Source of the DNA: Avena insularis
Lineage: Eukaryota; Streptophyta; Magnoliopsida; Poales; Poaceae
Assembly: GCA_023614405.1 (NCBI GenBank)
Contig: CM042685.1
Coordinates: 85,984,684-86,048,683 of the forward strand
Direction of reading: 5' to 3'
DNA length: 64,000 nucleotides
Below, one piece after another: positions 21,253-34,600 of this stretch (position 1 is the first letter of the stretch; every line of letters begins with the position of its first letter). The position numbers were made by a program, and so were the translations under genes. The notes beneath the pieces are model-generated. The model made no database searches, was not told the DNA's origin, and was given only the letters and a program-made list of their open reading frames with translations.

Positions 21253-24200
21253 TGTGACACACCCGGGATCAGTGATAAACAAATCCCAGACCTCCGTCTG
21301 ACATAAGCTTAACCTTGAGCTCGAGAATATCCAGTGAAGAATCGATAACACAACAGTGACCCTACGACACGAAATATTTATTACAGCAAGCTCATAATTG
21401 AGAAAGAACCAAATTATTACAAGCAAAGGTCACTGACCACAAACATAAAACAACGGAATGAAAATTATGCTATTAAGTATAGCAAACTTAACTAATGGCC
21501 TAAGAGGCCTGAAGCATAACGATGACGTCCCAGCCCATAGATTCCAGGATGCCGGCCGGGAACCCCAAGCTACTCGTCGATATTGATGTAGTACGGAACT
21601 CGTCTTTAGGGGAACACTTACTCTTCCAAAAGTATTAACAAATCAAGGGTGAGTACAGGGTGTACTCCGCAAGACTTTTGGTTGGTGGAGTTGTTTTGCA
21701 TAAAGCCATCTTTGTTTATAAAACAAGAGGGAGAGAAGAAGCTCGTCTAATCAGAGTATTTTAAAAGGGAATAAGAGAGAGACATCTCCAAAGTATTGAT
21801 CATCATCTTTTGATATCCACCAAATCATCAAAATCTACCAACTAGGATCACCCCCTCGTACCCATGAGGATGCATCCTTAAGCACCCGTGGATCAACAAG
21901 TTTTATAGTGGTTAAATTTATCTATGATCTTGAGTCCGGTCACCAAGTCGTTCATAACCGTGAACATGGATTTTTGAAAAGATTATTACCCTGCAGGGGT
22001 GTACAACTTTACCCACATGTACTAACCTTCTCTTAATGCCACTAGTAATATCCCTCTTCCTTGGAAGGTCGGCAAAGGGTGGTTAGACATGACTTTTACC
22101 TTGCTTTCGCCGAGACCATGAGTCATGTAATAAGTATGGTTCCGCCGTAACGGGTCAAATCCCGAAGCCGGTACTTAAAGATGTGAGGCGAGGTTGGTTG
22201 GGGCTCCATCGACCCCAAGCAACCCGGTCCACGCTTACCTACCTGTTATGAATGCACCTGCACCTGGCAAATCTTTAAAAAGGTTTCTATGCATATGTCG
22301 AATGGAACGCCCGAACTATGTGACTCATGGAATCTACTAGGCAAGTTCGTTGCTCGTGAGGTTTTCCAGGCCCCGTGTGGTTGTACGCTCGTGTTGGTTC
22401 CAAAGGCAAGAACTCGGGTCCTAGTGGTGGCGAGCATGGGACTAGAAAAACCACATCCCACCATGGCCTCCCATACAAGCCTTGGAAAGTTTAATCTCAT
22501 ATCACTGATCACATCTCATCATGTTCTCCTGTCATACTAGATTCTCTGCATCTGATACATCATCTGGATGGACCAGACTCAACAGCTATGCATGGCTAAG
22601 CAGACACATATATATAAGCTCTAGCAGTGCACACAAGTCAAACCTAGTTATGCTAGGAGCATTGGATCAGGTAATATAAGCTCAAAGGGAGTAATGCAAT
22701 AAATAGGATACTCTATCTATCGATAAAAGACCAGAGTAGAATCGTATGCAACATGGCAGGAATTGAAATGCTTTGGAAAACATAGGATTATATCATGGTG
22801 GGGTTATGATTGTCTTTGCCTGTTGATAGCAGATAAACAGATCTTCAGAAATCTTGAAATTGACTTGATTACAGTTGGTCAAGTATTGTTCTTCGATCTT
22901 CGACGGTCTTGATCTCGGTATCGTATTCTACCGGAGAGAAGCAAACACCAGAAAGAAAGGAGAAACAATCAACACATGGCATCGATGCAATGATCAAGCA
23001 CGCATGATGATATGACAAGTTGAATTTCATCGGAATGTAACCCTCAGGCATTCTTGCAACTTAATCGGGGTTCTGAAGGGTAGAAACCCTAATTTGGGGA
23101 AATTCCAGAATCACCTATTAGGGTTACTAGGTTGTTCTAATTAAACTTGCTGTGAAGTTGTTGAACAATGCATGATTATAGCTTAGATAGCTAGGTTTCA
23201 TTTTTTTGAATATTTTGATATATTATTTGTATTTTTATGAATTAATATGAATTAGTTATTGAATTTACAATATTCAAAACAATTTCTGAAATTATTAAAC
23301 ATTTTCTTAATTTAAATAAAACTGAATACCTTTTTACACCGAGGCCTGGGCTAGCCATAGACACAGACAGGTGGGCCTTGGCCACCTCAGCATCTGATCC
23401 TTTTTTTCACCCGATCCTAAGCTAGCCGATGAGGCTGACTACTGGGCCTGGTGCCACATTGGCAATCCATGCAGGCTCGCCGGCCAACAGGCTAGACGGC
23501 GGCGCAGGACGATGGTTGAACGCGCGTGGGCATGCGGGGATGGGCATGACTGGCTCAACGAGATGCGGGCGGCCGTTTAGCAGTGGCGCCGCGAAGTTTT
23601 GGTTGTCGGAACAACGATGACGACGGCTACTGGCGGCGGAGCAAGGCGGCGTTTGGCGACAGGGCAAACTAGAGAGGGAGGGGATGCATGGGGTGGTGCA
23701 TGAGCACCGCTTGCTTACCAGAAGCGCGAAGAGGTGGTCAGCGAGGCGGGGCATGGTCGAACACGACTGGAATCGACAACGGAGACGATGGCCGGAGTTT
23801 GGGGATGAGCTTCTGATTGGGATGATAGGGGGCTCTCCGGCTTGCGCGTATGGGGGAATCAACCTAGCCAACGACGACAGTCACGATGGTGGCCTCGAAC
23901 GGGAGAGGGGAGGCCAGGAATGACGGGAAACGGCGAGGTCCGGCGAGCTAGGGTTCGGCTCTCTGCGCGCGAGCGACACAAAGGGAGGGAGAGAGGAAAA
24001 TGGGGATGGAGAAAGAGAGCACGGCATGGGCGTTCTTATCCTAGACTCCAGGGGTGGCGGCGAGCATCTTGGCACGACGATGATCGACGGCCAGCACACG
24101 GACAGCGAGTAGCTTGCCCACCGGTGCCGAGGAAGAAGAAAAGAGAAGCACGCGAAGGGGTATGGGCGAGATGGGCTGGCTGGGCCTCAGGCTGCTGCAC

Positions 24201-24566
24201 GCAGGCGACGGGAAAAGGGAGAGAAGAGAGAAGGGGCCTAGGCTGCGGCCTGGGCTGCTCTATTTTTTTAGCTAAATTCCTTTTTCTTTTTCTATTTTAT
24301 AATCCTTTTTAGTTTTGAACATTCTGAAAATACTAGAACTTATAAAATTTATTTGAAACACATGGGGGCCCTCCATACTATTTAGGCTCCACATACTTTG
24401 TACTTTTCAAATATTTTAAAAACCATTTGAATGGATTTGAAGTAGAGAGGAAATGATTAGGGTTTAGGGTTTTAGTTGGATTTTCTTTAATGCAAACTTT
24501 AATACATGATTATCATGATGCACAAGCAAACACTAATTATGCATTAGCTAAAACTGGGGTGTTACA
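21253..24566 (-). mobile_element. Solo LTR, family B chromovirus
   Basis: Complete LTR of 3,314 bp with no internal region. Minus-strand ends are TGTAACACCCC and GGGTGTGTCACA. It is flanked by a perfect 5-bp target duplication CAAGA (21248-21252 and 24567-24571). Solo LTRs arise when the two LTRs of an element recombine. A GC-rich section (about 23420-24240) is the probable promoter/leader part, and the ORFs there look fortuitous. The related 3' LTR at 5538-6342 is an internally deleted copy. Confidence 0.93.
21945..22006 (-). promoter_or_regulatory. Three-hairpin LTR block, family B solo LTR copy
   Basis: H1 CCCTGCAGGG at 21989-21998. H2 at 21970-21983 is self-complementary with one wobble pair. 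H3 at 21950-21965 pairs GTTC with GAAC around an 8-base loop containing the conserved CGGTTAT (minus strand). The block lies about 700 bp from the LTR 3' end, as in the other families. Confidence 0.6.
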
Positions 24567-24571
24567 CAAGA

Positions 24572-24881
24572 CCCAATACCTAAGATTTAGACTTATCGCC
24601 ATAGGAGACTGTAATATGATCATGATTGGGTCTCATCTCCGTGATGATCTCTTTGCTTCCGGTCATATTACTAGTGCACCCACTGTCCAGCACCCATTTA
24701 GAACCACCGAAAGCATAGCCCTACAAGATAATTACTTCTTGGTTTTAGGTACACATTTTTCAATGGGTCCTCTCATGTTAGTAACAAGGGTCTTTGGAAC
24801 CCAAATAGACCAAGCAACATATTCATCAAAAGGACCAACATAATTAGCATAGACATCACCATAGTAATCACAAAATAGTTC
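24572..24881 (-). pseudogene. Maximus-like protease, N-terminal fragment
   Basis: Minus-strand translation gives WVLDSGCTSNMTG, with the catalytic D-S-G triad at 24679-24687, which marks the aspartic protease that cleaves the polyprotein. An in-frame TAG at 24580-24582 lies just before the solo LTR insertion point. It is continued at 21252 and below. A C-to-T change of a CAG codon would explain the stop. Confidence 0.8.
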
Positions 24882-25585
24882 CTAATTAGAATTGTTAGGC
24901 CCTACAAAACCAATATGGTCAGTTTTGTCTGTTGTGATGTTCTTCTCAATGGTGCTTTTCTTTGCCTGTTCACTCTTGGTCTTTTTCTTCTTGGATTTGG
25001 AAACATAGCCAAGTCCCTCTTTTTCCAAGATTTGATCTTTGCTTGCCAAGAATATCATCAAGAACTCCCTAACCTTTGGGAGTGGAGTCTTTGGCAAGCT
25101 CATCTTCCACCCTAGCATTTTCCTTGTGAATATATGTTGATTTATATGTGCTATGAACATCATATGTAGTCAATCGAATTTGGAGCTGATCATGAGACTC
25201 ATTGAGAATAGAGAAATCACTTTTCAAAGCCTTGTGAGCAATGTCAAGTTTCTCCAATTCCTCAGAGAGTCTAGCATGAGTAGCCCCAAAGTCAACCTTT
25301 TCTTTCTTTAGTTTCTTTGCTTTCGCTACTTCATTTTCATGTTCCTTAACAATATTTGTCACCACTTCTTCATGTGACTCCTCAATAGACTCAAGTCTCT
25401 CTTAAATATAAACACGAGCCTCTTCCTATTCTTCTAGAGCATTTTTTAGAGATGCAATATCCATTGCATCTTCCCTTTTCTTCAAGAAGCACTTCGTTTT
25501 GGGCCAGCTGGTCCATGGGAGCCTCAAAATGTATTTTGTGCTCACCTTGCAAGTTAGTGATAAAATAATCCAAGGAAATAATCTC
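24882..25585 (-). pseudogene. Maximus-like gag-pol spacer with coiled coil
   Basis: Charged, heptad-like stretches (KEHENEVAKAKKLKKEK, LSEELEKLDIAHKAL) in broken frames, as found between the zinc knuckle and protease in SIRE-type elements. Followed by a Lys-rich segment (SKSKKKKTKSEQAKKS). No catalytic motif. Role in the particle is not known to me. Confidence 0.7.
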
Positions 25586-26189
25586 TTATTTAACCTTAAG
25601 ACTAGTAGGATCATCCATGTCAATCATAGCCTTAGGAAAAGTAGTGTTAGAAGATGATACCTTGGAACATCTTGCCATGAGGCAAGTGGCATTCTTGATG
25701 ATGACGTTTTCGTTTGGAGAGTCGAAGAGAGATGTTGGTGTAGATGTGGTGACTTTAGTAGCCACCTCTCGAGAGCTATCATCTTCATCTTCACTTCTTG
25801 ATGTATACTCCTCTTGAGCTACTAAGACTATCTTTGGTTGCTTCTTGAATGGATCACTCTTCTTCACAAATTTATTCTTTCGTGGAGCCTTTGACTTCTC
25901 TTTGAGAATAAGTCTTCCTCCATTATCTTCTCTAATTTGATAAGGGCACTCATCTACAAAGTGTAGCCGGTCTCCACAATTGAAACATGTTATTAGCTTG
26001 GGACCATTCTCCCTTCTTCCATTTGCTCCACTCTTGCGTTCTAGTTCAGATTTGGCTTTCGATGGATCCTTCCAAAAATATCTAGCATAGAAGGCCATGT
26101 ATTATCCATGAGATCTCTTAACATCCTTGGGACAGTCCATATCTTCGATGTCATCTTCATCTTGATCAGCCACACTTGTCTTCATGGGC
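25586..26189 (-). pseudogene. Maximus-like gag, zinc-knuckle part
   Basis: Contains an intact CCHC knuckle CFNCGDRLHFVDEC in the nucleocapsid region, which binds element RNA. Preceded by YARYFWKDPSKAKSELERK. An in-frame stop precedes the Met at 26098. The upstream gag is separated by TR-GAG#1 and resumes at 35490. Confidence 0.8.
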
Positions 26190-29100
26190 TATAGAGGGAG
26201 TGTCCCACCCTTTATTAACATAAGGTGGTGTCCCCTGTGTTTACAATGCTAGTCCCTGGATCAATAGCTAGCATCCACAGTTTAGATGTAATATCAAGAA
26301 ACAAAGGTCATAGTATAACTGTATAACCAGGAATAACATAATTTTATTACATCTTTACATAGCTCATTTGGCTATTACATTACATTGCAGCAGAAAATCT
26401 ATAAGCATGGGGTCCTTCATCTTCAAAGTGCCACAGGCATACATGTTGGTTGTAGACTTTGTAATCCTAATCAACACACTTCACTAAATCAATCAAACCT
26501 GCAACATAACAAGTTACAGCCACAAGGGTCAATACATTTGATTTGTATTGGCAAGTGATACTATGGTAGTATAGTGGAGTATATCATCTATATGCATTTA
26601 GCTAAGTGGAGTTGAGGCTTGCATTGCTCAAAATAGATTTTCCTTATCATTTTGAAAATACTAAGTTTTTTCTTGACAAAATCATTTTTCTCAATCAAAG
26701 ATTTGAAGATTCTTTAACCCTTGTTCAAACCACAAGTTTTTAACTTAGAAATTTGAATGATGAGATTCTAGATTGCTTCCATGTCCATATGGCTAAGTTC
26801 TTGCAACCTATATGATCTAGGCAGAGCCCATAATGCCAAGTGGCTGCACTTGAAGCTTCTCAACATTTGACATCTCAAATCTCTTTGTTCCTGGGTGGAC
26901 ATCCACAAGTGAGATACACAAGGTAAACCATAGACATGGGCCTTGTGAACCACTCAACCAAAATCCACCAAGCAATTACCATTCCACCCAGGTGATTCAT
27001 TAACTTAGTTGTTTTATTAAACAAAAACACAAGTCCTCAGACTTAGAAATTTTTCCATAGTGTGAATATATATTCCACCCTTGTTTTCTATTAGCTAGGC
27101 TAAGCTTGATAGTAGTAGGAATCTTAACTTAGGAAAAATCCTACTAAGGATTCATCTACTAGGTTTTCCTATAGCAAGATTTATACTTAGCAAAAATTCC
27201 ATGCAAGTTTTACTTAGAGAAAATCACTAATGCATTGTGAAAGTAATGGGACAAAAAGTATGAAGCATCACTTGCCTTTTTGGTAGAGGGTATAAGTTCA
27301 CTCCTTGTCCTTGCAACAATCACACTCTTCAAGTCACTACAAATCAATCAAGCAAGGCACAAACTCAATCTACCAATCAAGCAAAACATCACATAAAATG
27401 ACAAAGTCAAAGTAATGCATGCAAGCATACCAAGCTTTGTTTTGTTTGAAAAAGTGGTTCCTAATGGGTCATAAACATTGGAAAACACCTAATGGTCATT
27501 TTGTAAAGTGGCAAAGTCATTTGCAAAAGGTTTCACTTTATAAACCATTTTCAAAACAAGGTATCATTTTATGTGGTGTAGAAATATTTTTACTAGGGCA
27601 TTAACCTATAGGGTTCACCAAATATGTTTTAAAACCATAAAACTTGGTGTTTAGGGTCAGAGAGTTTAAAACAAAACATTTTCCAAAAGTTTTCTTCCAA
27701 AACCATTTTTAATATATAAACCACATTTCTATTTGACTAGAAATGGTTTTAAATAAAAGAATCATTCTTTTCTTTCACCAAATACATTTTTGAAACCACA
27801 AAGTGTTTCCTAATGTTAGTAGGTTCAAATAAATCCAATTGAAAAAGATTTTAAACCCAAATTCATTTTTAAACAATTTTCACATCCTTAACAAGCATAC
27901 AAATGTTTCTGCAAAAACAACCATTTTTCCAGACGCTTTTTACTAAACAAAAGGCATGGTTGGCTAGGGCTTGTCTTGCTGATTCCATTGGTATAAAATT
28001 TGTAATTTTTGGACGTGTGGATCAAAAGTTACAATGGTTTCAAAATGGCATTTAAATCTGATTTCAAAATCTGTTTTAAACAGAAACTGGCCACGCGTTG
28101 CGCCGCGATTGGTTGGTACCGGTTCGTCTGGATCGAGCGATACAGACCACAGGATTAAAAGGGGCATGTGCGGCTCAGATCATCGCATACCCTTTCGTTT
28201 AAGTGAAACTATCCTATCGCTCCGATCTAGATCTAACGACTCCTAGTGCCTCGACCAGAAACTGGCGGCGCCGCGGTGGCTACTGGCGGCGGAGCGGCCT
28301 GGCGGTGGCGTTGCCGGCGATGCAGGAAGCAGGAGAGGAAAAGGGGATGCTCACCGAGTTCGTGGAGTGGCGCTGAAGCTCAACTCGCTTGCGGTTTGTC
28401 AGGGGGCGCACTGGATCAGTCGTGATTCCTCGCCGGAGTCAGGGGCGGCGTCGGTCTCGCTCAGACGTCGACGAGGCGCTTCTGATTGCACAAGAAGACA
28501 AGGCAAGAACGGATTTAGCTGCACAAGAGGTTGGCGATCAAGCATGCATCATCGAGAGGAAGAAGGGCGGTCAGCACTTACCGGAAAAGACTGACGGAGT
28601 GGAGGCAGACGATGGCGGCGGTGGTCGTCGTCGTTGCCGAAGTTCTAGGGCGCGCGGGGACGAGATGGCGTTAAAGAGAGGTGCGCCTGGGCTTGGGGAG
28701 TTTGAGAGTGTGGTCAAGGAGGCGAGGGGTGGCAGGGCACGGCCGGAATCGAGGGAAAGGCTCGTCGGTGGCAGTGAGGTTCGGAGAAGAATCAGGACGG
28801 CCTGGGGGCATGCTAATGCGGGGTGATAGAGGGGAAATGGAGAGGAGAGGTACGCTTTTAAGCTTGCGTGATCAAAGCGAGTAACGGTGGTCGCATTAAG
28901 ACGAATTAAGCCTGAGGAATCAACAGCAGGAGCGGGGGAAGAACAGGTCGCTGCGGTGGAGACGATGAACAGGAGAGGGTGGGGCATACCTGTCAGCGAG
29001 AAAGGAAGTGAGGGGGAGGGGTCCACTTGTCAGTGTCCTCGCGGGTTGCTTCTGCGGTAAAGAAAACGCTTCGGGGGAGAGGGAACAGGTGGGCTGGACT

Positions 29101-30068
29101 GGGCTGTTGGGCTCTTGTTGGGCTGGGTCGTTTTTGCTCTATTTTTTCTGTCTGATTGATTTAACCTTTTCTATTTCTATTTACTGATTTGAAATTCAAT
29201 TCACAATTCAAACAATCAAACAATCACCACACTTGTAATGAGTTTTTTGGTTCTGTTTATCAACATAAACCAAATCCCAAAATAAAATAATATTTTTATT
29301 CTTTTTAGGATCTATTTAATAGTTAAATAAAATAGACCTTAATTATTAATTCAAATAGGTTTTGATTTATTTAACAAAATCTCCATTTGAATTCCAAATA
29401 TTATCAAACCCAAATCAGTAGGTTTTATTTGAAAATAAAAGATACTTGGAAAACTTGTTTAAAACAAAATAACATTTTTATTTTAGGGTCCATTAATAAT
29501 CAAATAAAATGGGCCTTAGTTATTAAATCAAATAGGATTTGTTTTATTAAAAAAATTTATTTTGAACTCTAACATAAAACCAAAACACTTCAGTAGGTTT
29601 TATTTAAGAAAATAAAATACTTAGAAAACTTATTTAAAATAAATAAATAAGTTTTAGTGTTTATTTAAAATGGGAAGGGCTTACTTAAAATAAAATTGGA
29701 TATTAAATCCTTATTATTTTTTTAAATAAACCTTCACTATTTTTACCAAAACAAAACATTTTATTCCAAAAACTTGGCCAAGGTTTAATTTGGCTTTATA
29801 AAACAATCTTTATTTATAAATCCACCTTTTATTTTGAAAACCAAATCTTTTCATTAAAAGATCCAAAAATAGTAAAACCAAATATTTTTATTTTCCTTTA
29901 TTAAATGTTTAGATTTTTAAATCCCTTTAGGATTTTATTTGATCCAAATTGGTTTGAAGGTTTCCAATTGGATTCAAAAAGTTTCTTCTGGCCCTGAAAA
30001 TCAACAAAGTTTTATTTTATTCATTTATTTTTCACATTACAAGATTTGGAAAATCTTGGGATGTGACA
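26190..30068 (-). repeat. TR-GAG#1 3' LTR
   Basis: 3,879 bp. Relative to the partner LTR it lacks about 175 bp near 26786 (matching 32245-32419), with TGTC microhomology at the breakpoints; this loss removes the three-hairpin block. It keeps GC-rich stretches (about 28450-28610 and 29008-29108) that the partner lacks. Confidence 0.9.
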
Positions 30069-30105
30069 GGCTACCACCCTTAAAATAAATCTCGTCCCGA
30101 GATTT
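30069..30105 (-). other. Pre-PPT hairpin and polypurine tract, TR-GAG#1
   Basis: Minus strand: AAATCTCG, loop GGA, CGAGATTT (30087-30105), identical to the family A hairpin. It is followed by a purine-rich AAGGGTGGTAG ending two bases before the LTR start at 30068. Confidence 0.85.
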
Positions 30106-30176
30106 GGGGAGGCTAGGGTTACAAGTTGGCTCAACACATCTAGGGTACTACCACCCTTAAAAATTTTCAAACTAAA

Positions 30177-30944
30177 TTACATCTTGGCTTGCTTGGGATC
30201 CTGGGGAAACTTCTCTGGGCAACCTTCTGCATAGTGTCCTTTGTTTCCACACTTGACTCATGGGCCAAGGTTGAGATCCTTCATAGGATTGTTTAACTTG
30301 TTCTTCATATTTTCTGGACAATTGTTTACATAGTGGCCTAGTTCCTTGCATTTGAAAAACATCACTTGGCTGATATCTTTCTTTTCCTTTGGTATCATTG
30401 CCTCTTGTTTGTTTCTTTGGTTCTTCTTCTTTTCTGGGCATTCATTGGCATAGTGTCCCATCTCTTTGCAATTGTAACATTGCACTTGAGTAATATCCTG
30501 CTTGTTAAGGTTGGGGCATTTCTTCTTCTTCTTTTTGGGTCTCTCAAAAGCTAGGAGTTCTTCTAGTTCATGCTCTTCAAAGGTAGAACATCTTTCTCTA
30601 TTCTTGGGGCATTGATCTTCATGCTCCTTGGATGCATGATCCTTGTATTCACAAGTATTTCTAACTTGGGTTCCCTCTAGAATAGCACCTTTGTTTTCCT
30701 TGTTGTCATTAGCTCTCTGGGAAAAGTTTTCTCCCATGTTGATCATTTGAGTAATCAATCCTTGCAACAATTGGGATTGAAGTTTCAAAATCCTTTGTAT
30801 GGCTGGGTCTAGTCCATTGTTGTTGGCTAAAAGCTGAGTTGTCTCTTGGCTCAACTGGTTTTGGGTTGCTATAAGTTCTCTCATGTTGTTCTTTTGGTTG
30901 TTGTTGTCACCATCCTTGATGTTGGAGTTTCTTGGAGAAGTCAT
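30177..30944 (-). pseudogene. TR-GAG#1 Gag-like zinc-knuckle protein
   Basis: An open frame of 228 codons (30944-30258), then TGA, then 26 further codons in the same frame to TAA at 30177-30179. The N-terminus is Asn/Gln-rich and likely helical, the middle acidic and lysine-rich (RPKKKKKK), followed by CCHC knuckles. Knuckle 1 is intact (CYNCKEMGHYANEC). Knuckle 2 has lost its first Cys (FFKCKELGHYVNNC). Knuckle 3 is entered through the TGA, which stands at its first Cys position. I recognise no capsid (Retrotrans_gag) domain. It presumably binds element RNA. It is nearly colinear with the TR-GAG#2 protein, which keeps both Cys residues of knuckle 2. Confidence 0.88.
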
Positions 30945-31634
30945 CTGTTTGGGTTGGATTGGGATTAGAATAGGAAAGATATTTCTAAGGGAATAATTCT
31001 ATTCACACACATCACAATTCACACAAGCAATGTGCAAGCAATCACAAACAAACATTCCACTCAAACAACAAGTTTCAAGCATATTTTTAGACAACCAAAA
31101 ATATTTTTTTGTTACCCCCCATCAGTTGGTGTGTTTGACTTAACCAAAATATGGTGGTCCATCTATATGGTTTACTTGTGATCTTTCCATCCTTCTTGGT
31201 TGATTCTTCTTGTATGGGATCATGGTTTCCTTAGGAAAAATTCTTGGTTACAATACTTCAAGTGAAGTGAAGTCCTTCTAATTTTGCATTTCCTTAGTCT
31301 CCACATCTTGAGCAAGATTTCTTGTCTCACTTGTAGTCCTTAGTGGTATCTAAGTTGGAAGTCCTTGGTGATTATGCTGAAGATGTTGAAGTCATTAGAG
31401 TTGAAGAAGTTGAAGTCATTAGAGTTGAAGAAGTCCTTTGCACATGGTGTAGTCTTTGGCCATGGGGTAGGTTTTTCCATCAAGTTGAAATAGATGAGAT
31501 GTAGAGTTGAAACCAAAATGGTTGAGGAAATAGTTTACAAGTGTTTGTAAATAAGTTTTGGAACAAATACAACTCCTATTTTTCTAAGGGGTTTTGTCCA
31601 ATCCTAGGTTTACAAATCCTACAGGCAACACAAT
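30945..31634 (-). other. TR-GAG#1 5' leader
   Basis: About 690 bp between primer site and gag start, with no protein domain. A short repeated block GAAGTCATTAGAGTTGAAGA occurs in tandem at about 31390-31430. It should contain any packaging signal. Confidence 0.6.
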
Positions 31635-31646
31635 GCTCTGATACCA
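31635..31646 (-). other. Primer binding site (tRNA-iMet), TR-GAG#1
   Basis: Minus strand TGGTATCAGAGC, complementary to the 3' end of initiator tRNA-Met, two bases inside the 5' LTR. Confidence 0.93.
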
Positions 31647-31648
31647 TC

Positions 31649-34600
31649 TGTAGAGGGAGTGTCCCACCCTTTATTAACATAAGGTGGTGTCCCCTGTGTT
31701 TACAATGCTAGTCCCTGGATCAATAGCTAGCATCCACAGTTTAGATGTAATATCAAGAAACAAAGGTCATAGTATAACTATATAACCAGGAATAACATAA
31801 TTTTATTACATCTTTACATAGATCATTTGGCTATTACATTACATTGCAGCAGAAAATCTATAAGGATGGGGTCCTTCATCTTCAAAGTGCCACAGGCGGA
31901 TATGTTGGTTGTAGACTTTGTAATCCTAATCAACACACTTCACTAAATCAATCAAACCTACAACATAACAAGTTACAGCCACAAGGGTCAATACATTTGA
32001 TTTGTATTGGCAAGTGATACTATGGTAGTATAGTGGAGTCTATCATCTATATGCATTTGGCTAAGTGGAGTTGAGGCTTGCATTGCTCAAAATAGATTTT
32101 CCTTATCATTTTGAAAATACTAAGTTTTTGCTTGACAAAATCATTTTTCTCAATCAAAGATTTGAAGATTCTTTAACCCTTGTTCAAACCACAAGTTTTT
32201 AACTTAGAAATTTGAATGATGAGATTCTTGATTGCTTCCATGTCTTGATGCTCAAATTGTCCTTTACCAGGGACATGGCTAAGTACTTAGATTGTACACT
32301 CTGCAGAGGTGGTGCACTTTCCCCACAAGACTTGTTTTCCCAAGACAAGATCTTTCAGAAGCCTTCCCTTAGACCAAAATGTACGCGTTCCAACCTATCA
32401 AAAAATACCACCCACTGTCCATATGGCTAAGTTCTTGCAACCTATATGATCTAGGCAGAGCCCATAATGCCAAGTGGCTGCACTTGAAGCTTCTCAACAT
32501 TTGACATCTCAAATCTCTTTGTTCCTGGGTGGCCATCCACAAGTGAGATACACAAGGTAAACCATAGACATGGGCCTTGTGAACCACTCAACCAAAATCC
32601 ACCAAGCAATTACCATTCCACCCAGGTGATTCATTAACTTAGTTGTTTTATTAAACAAAAACACAAGTCCTCAGACTTAGAAATTTTTCCATAGTGTGAA
32701 TATATATATTCCACCCTTGTTTTCTATTAGCTAGGCTAAGCTTGATAGTAGTAGGAATCTTAACTTAGGAAAAATCCTACTAAGGATTCATCTACTAGGT
32801 TTTCCTATAGCAAGGTTTATACTTAGCAAAAATTCCATGCAAGTTTTACTTAGAGAAAATCACTAATGCATTGTGAAAGTAATGGGACAAAAAGTATGAA
32901 GCGTCACTTGCCTTTTTGGTAGAGGGTATAAGTTCACTCCTTGTCCTTGCAACAATCACACTCTTCAAGTCACTACAAATCAATCAAGCAAGGCACAAAC
33001 TCAATCTACCAATCAAGCAAAACATCACATAAAATGACAAAGTCAAAGTAATGCATGCAAGCATGCCAAGCTTTGTTTTGTTTGAAAAAGTGGTTCCTAA
33101 TGGGTCATAAACATTGGAAAACACCTAATGGTCATTTTTTAAAGTGTCAAAGTCATTTGCAAAAGGTTTCACTTTATAAACCATTTTCAAAACAAGGTAT
33201 CATTTTATGTGGTGTAGAAATATTTTTACTAGGGCATTAACCTATAGGGTTCACCAAATATGTTTTAAAACCATAAAACTTGGTGTTTAGGGTCAGAGAG
33301 TTTAAAACAAAACATTTTCCAAAAGTTTTCTTCCAAAACCATTTTTAATATATAAACCACATTTCTATTTGACTAGAAATGGTTTTAAATAAAAGAATCA
33401 TTCTTTTCTTTCACCAAATACATTTTTGAAACCACAAAGTGTTTCCTAATGTTAGTAGGTTCAAAGCAATCCAATTTCAAAAGGTTTTAAACCCAAATTC
33501 ATTTTTAAACAATTTTCACATCCTTAACAAGCATACAAATGTTTCTGCAAAAACAACCATTTTTCCAGAATCTTTTTACTAAACAAAAGGCATGGTTGGC
33601 TAGGGCTTGTCTTGCTGATTCTGTTGGTATAAAATTTGTAATTTTTGGACGGGTGGATCAAAAGTTACAATGGTTTCAAAATGGCATTTAAATCTGATTT
33701 CAAAATCTGTTTTAAACAGAAACTGGCCACGCGTCGCGCCGCGATTGGTTGGTACCGGTTCGTCTGGATCGAGCGATACAGACCACAGGATTAAAAGGGG
33801 CATGTGCGGCTCAGATCATCGCATACCCTTTCGTTTAAGTGAAACTATCCTTTCGCTCCGATCTGGATCTAACGGCTCCCAGTGCCTCGACGACCGGCTG
33901 GCGCGGTGGCTCTTGGCGGCGAGCGGCTGGCGGTGGCGTTGCCGGCGATGCAGGAGGCGGGAGAGGAAAAGGGGATGCTCACCGAGTTCGTGGAGTGACG
34001 CTGAAGCTCAACTCGCTTGCGGTTTGTCGAGCGCTGGATCGATCGTGATTCCTCGCCGAGTCGAGTGGCGTCGGTCTCGCTGACCGACGGACCGAGGCGA
34101 GACGGCGGTGGTCGTCGTCGTTGCCGAAGTTCTAGGGCGCGCGGGGACGAGCTGGCGTTACGGAGAGGTGCGCCTAGGCTTGGGGAGTTTGCGAGTATGG
34201 TCAAGGAGGCGAGGGGTGGCAGGGCACGGCTAGAATCGAGGGAAAGGCTCGTCGGTGGCAGTGAGGTTCGGAGAAGAATCAGGACGGCCTGGGGGCATGC
34301 TAATGCGGGGTGACAGAGGGGAAATGGAGAGGAGAGGTACGCTTTTAAGCTTGCATGATCAAAGCGAGTAACGGTGGTCGCATTAAGACGAATTAAGCCT
34401 GAGGAATCAACGGCAGGAGCGGGGGAAGAACAGGTCGCTGCGATGGAGACGATGAATAGGAGAGGGTGGGGCATACCTGTCAGCGAGAAAGGAATCAAAG
34501 GCTATTGGGCTCTTGTTGGGCTGGGTCGTTTTTGCTCTATTTTTTCTGTCTGATTGATTTAACCTTTTCTATTTCTATTTACTGATTTGAAATTCAATTC

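Noticed and set aside
23422..24312. ORFs of 149 and 156 codons inside the solo LTR
   Set aside because: GC-rich promoter part of a non-coding LTR; the frames are not kept in the related LTR piece at 5538-6342.
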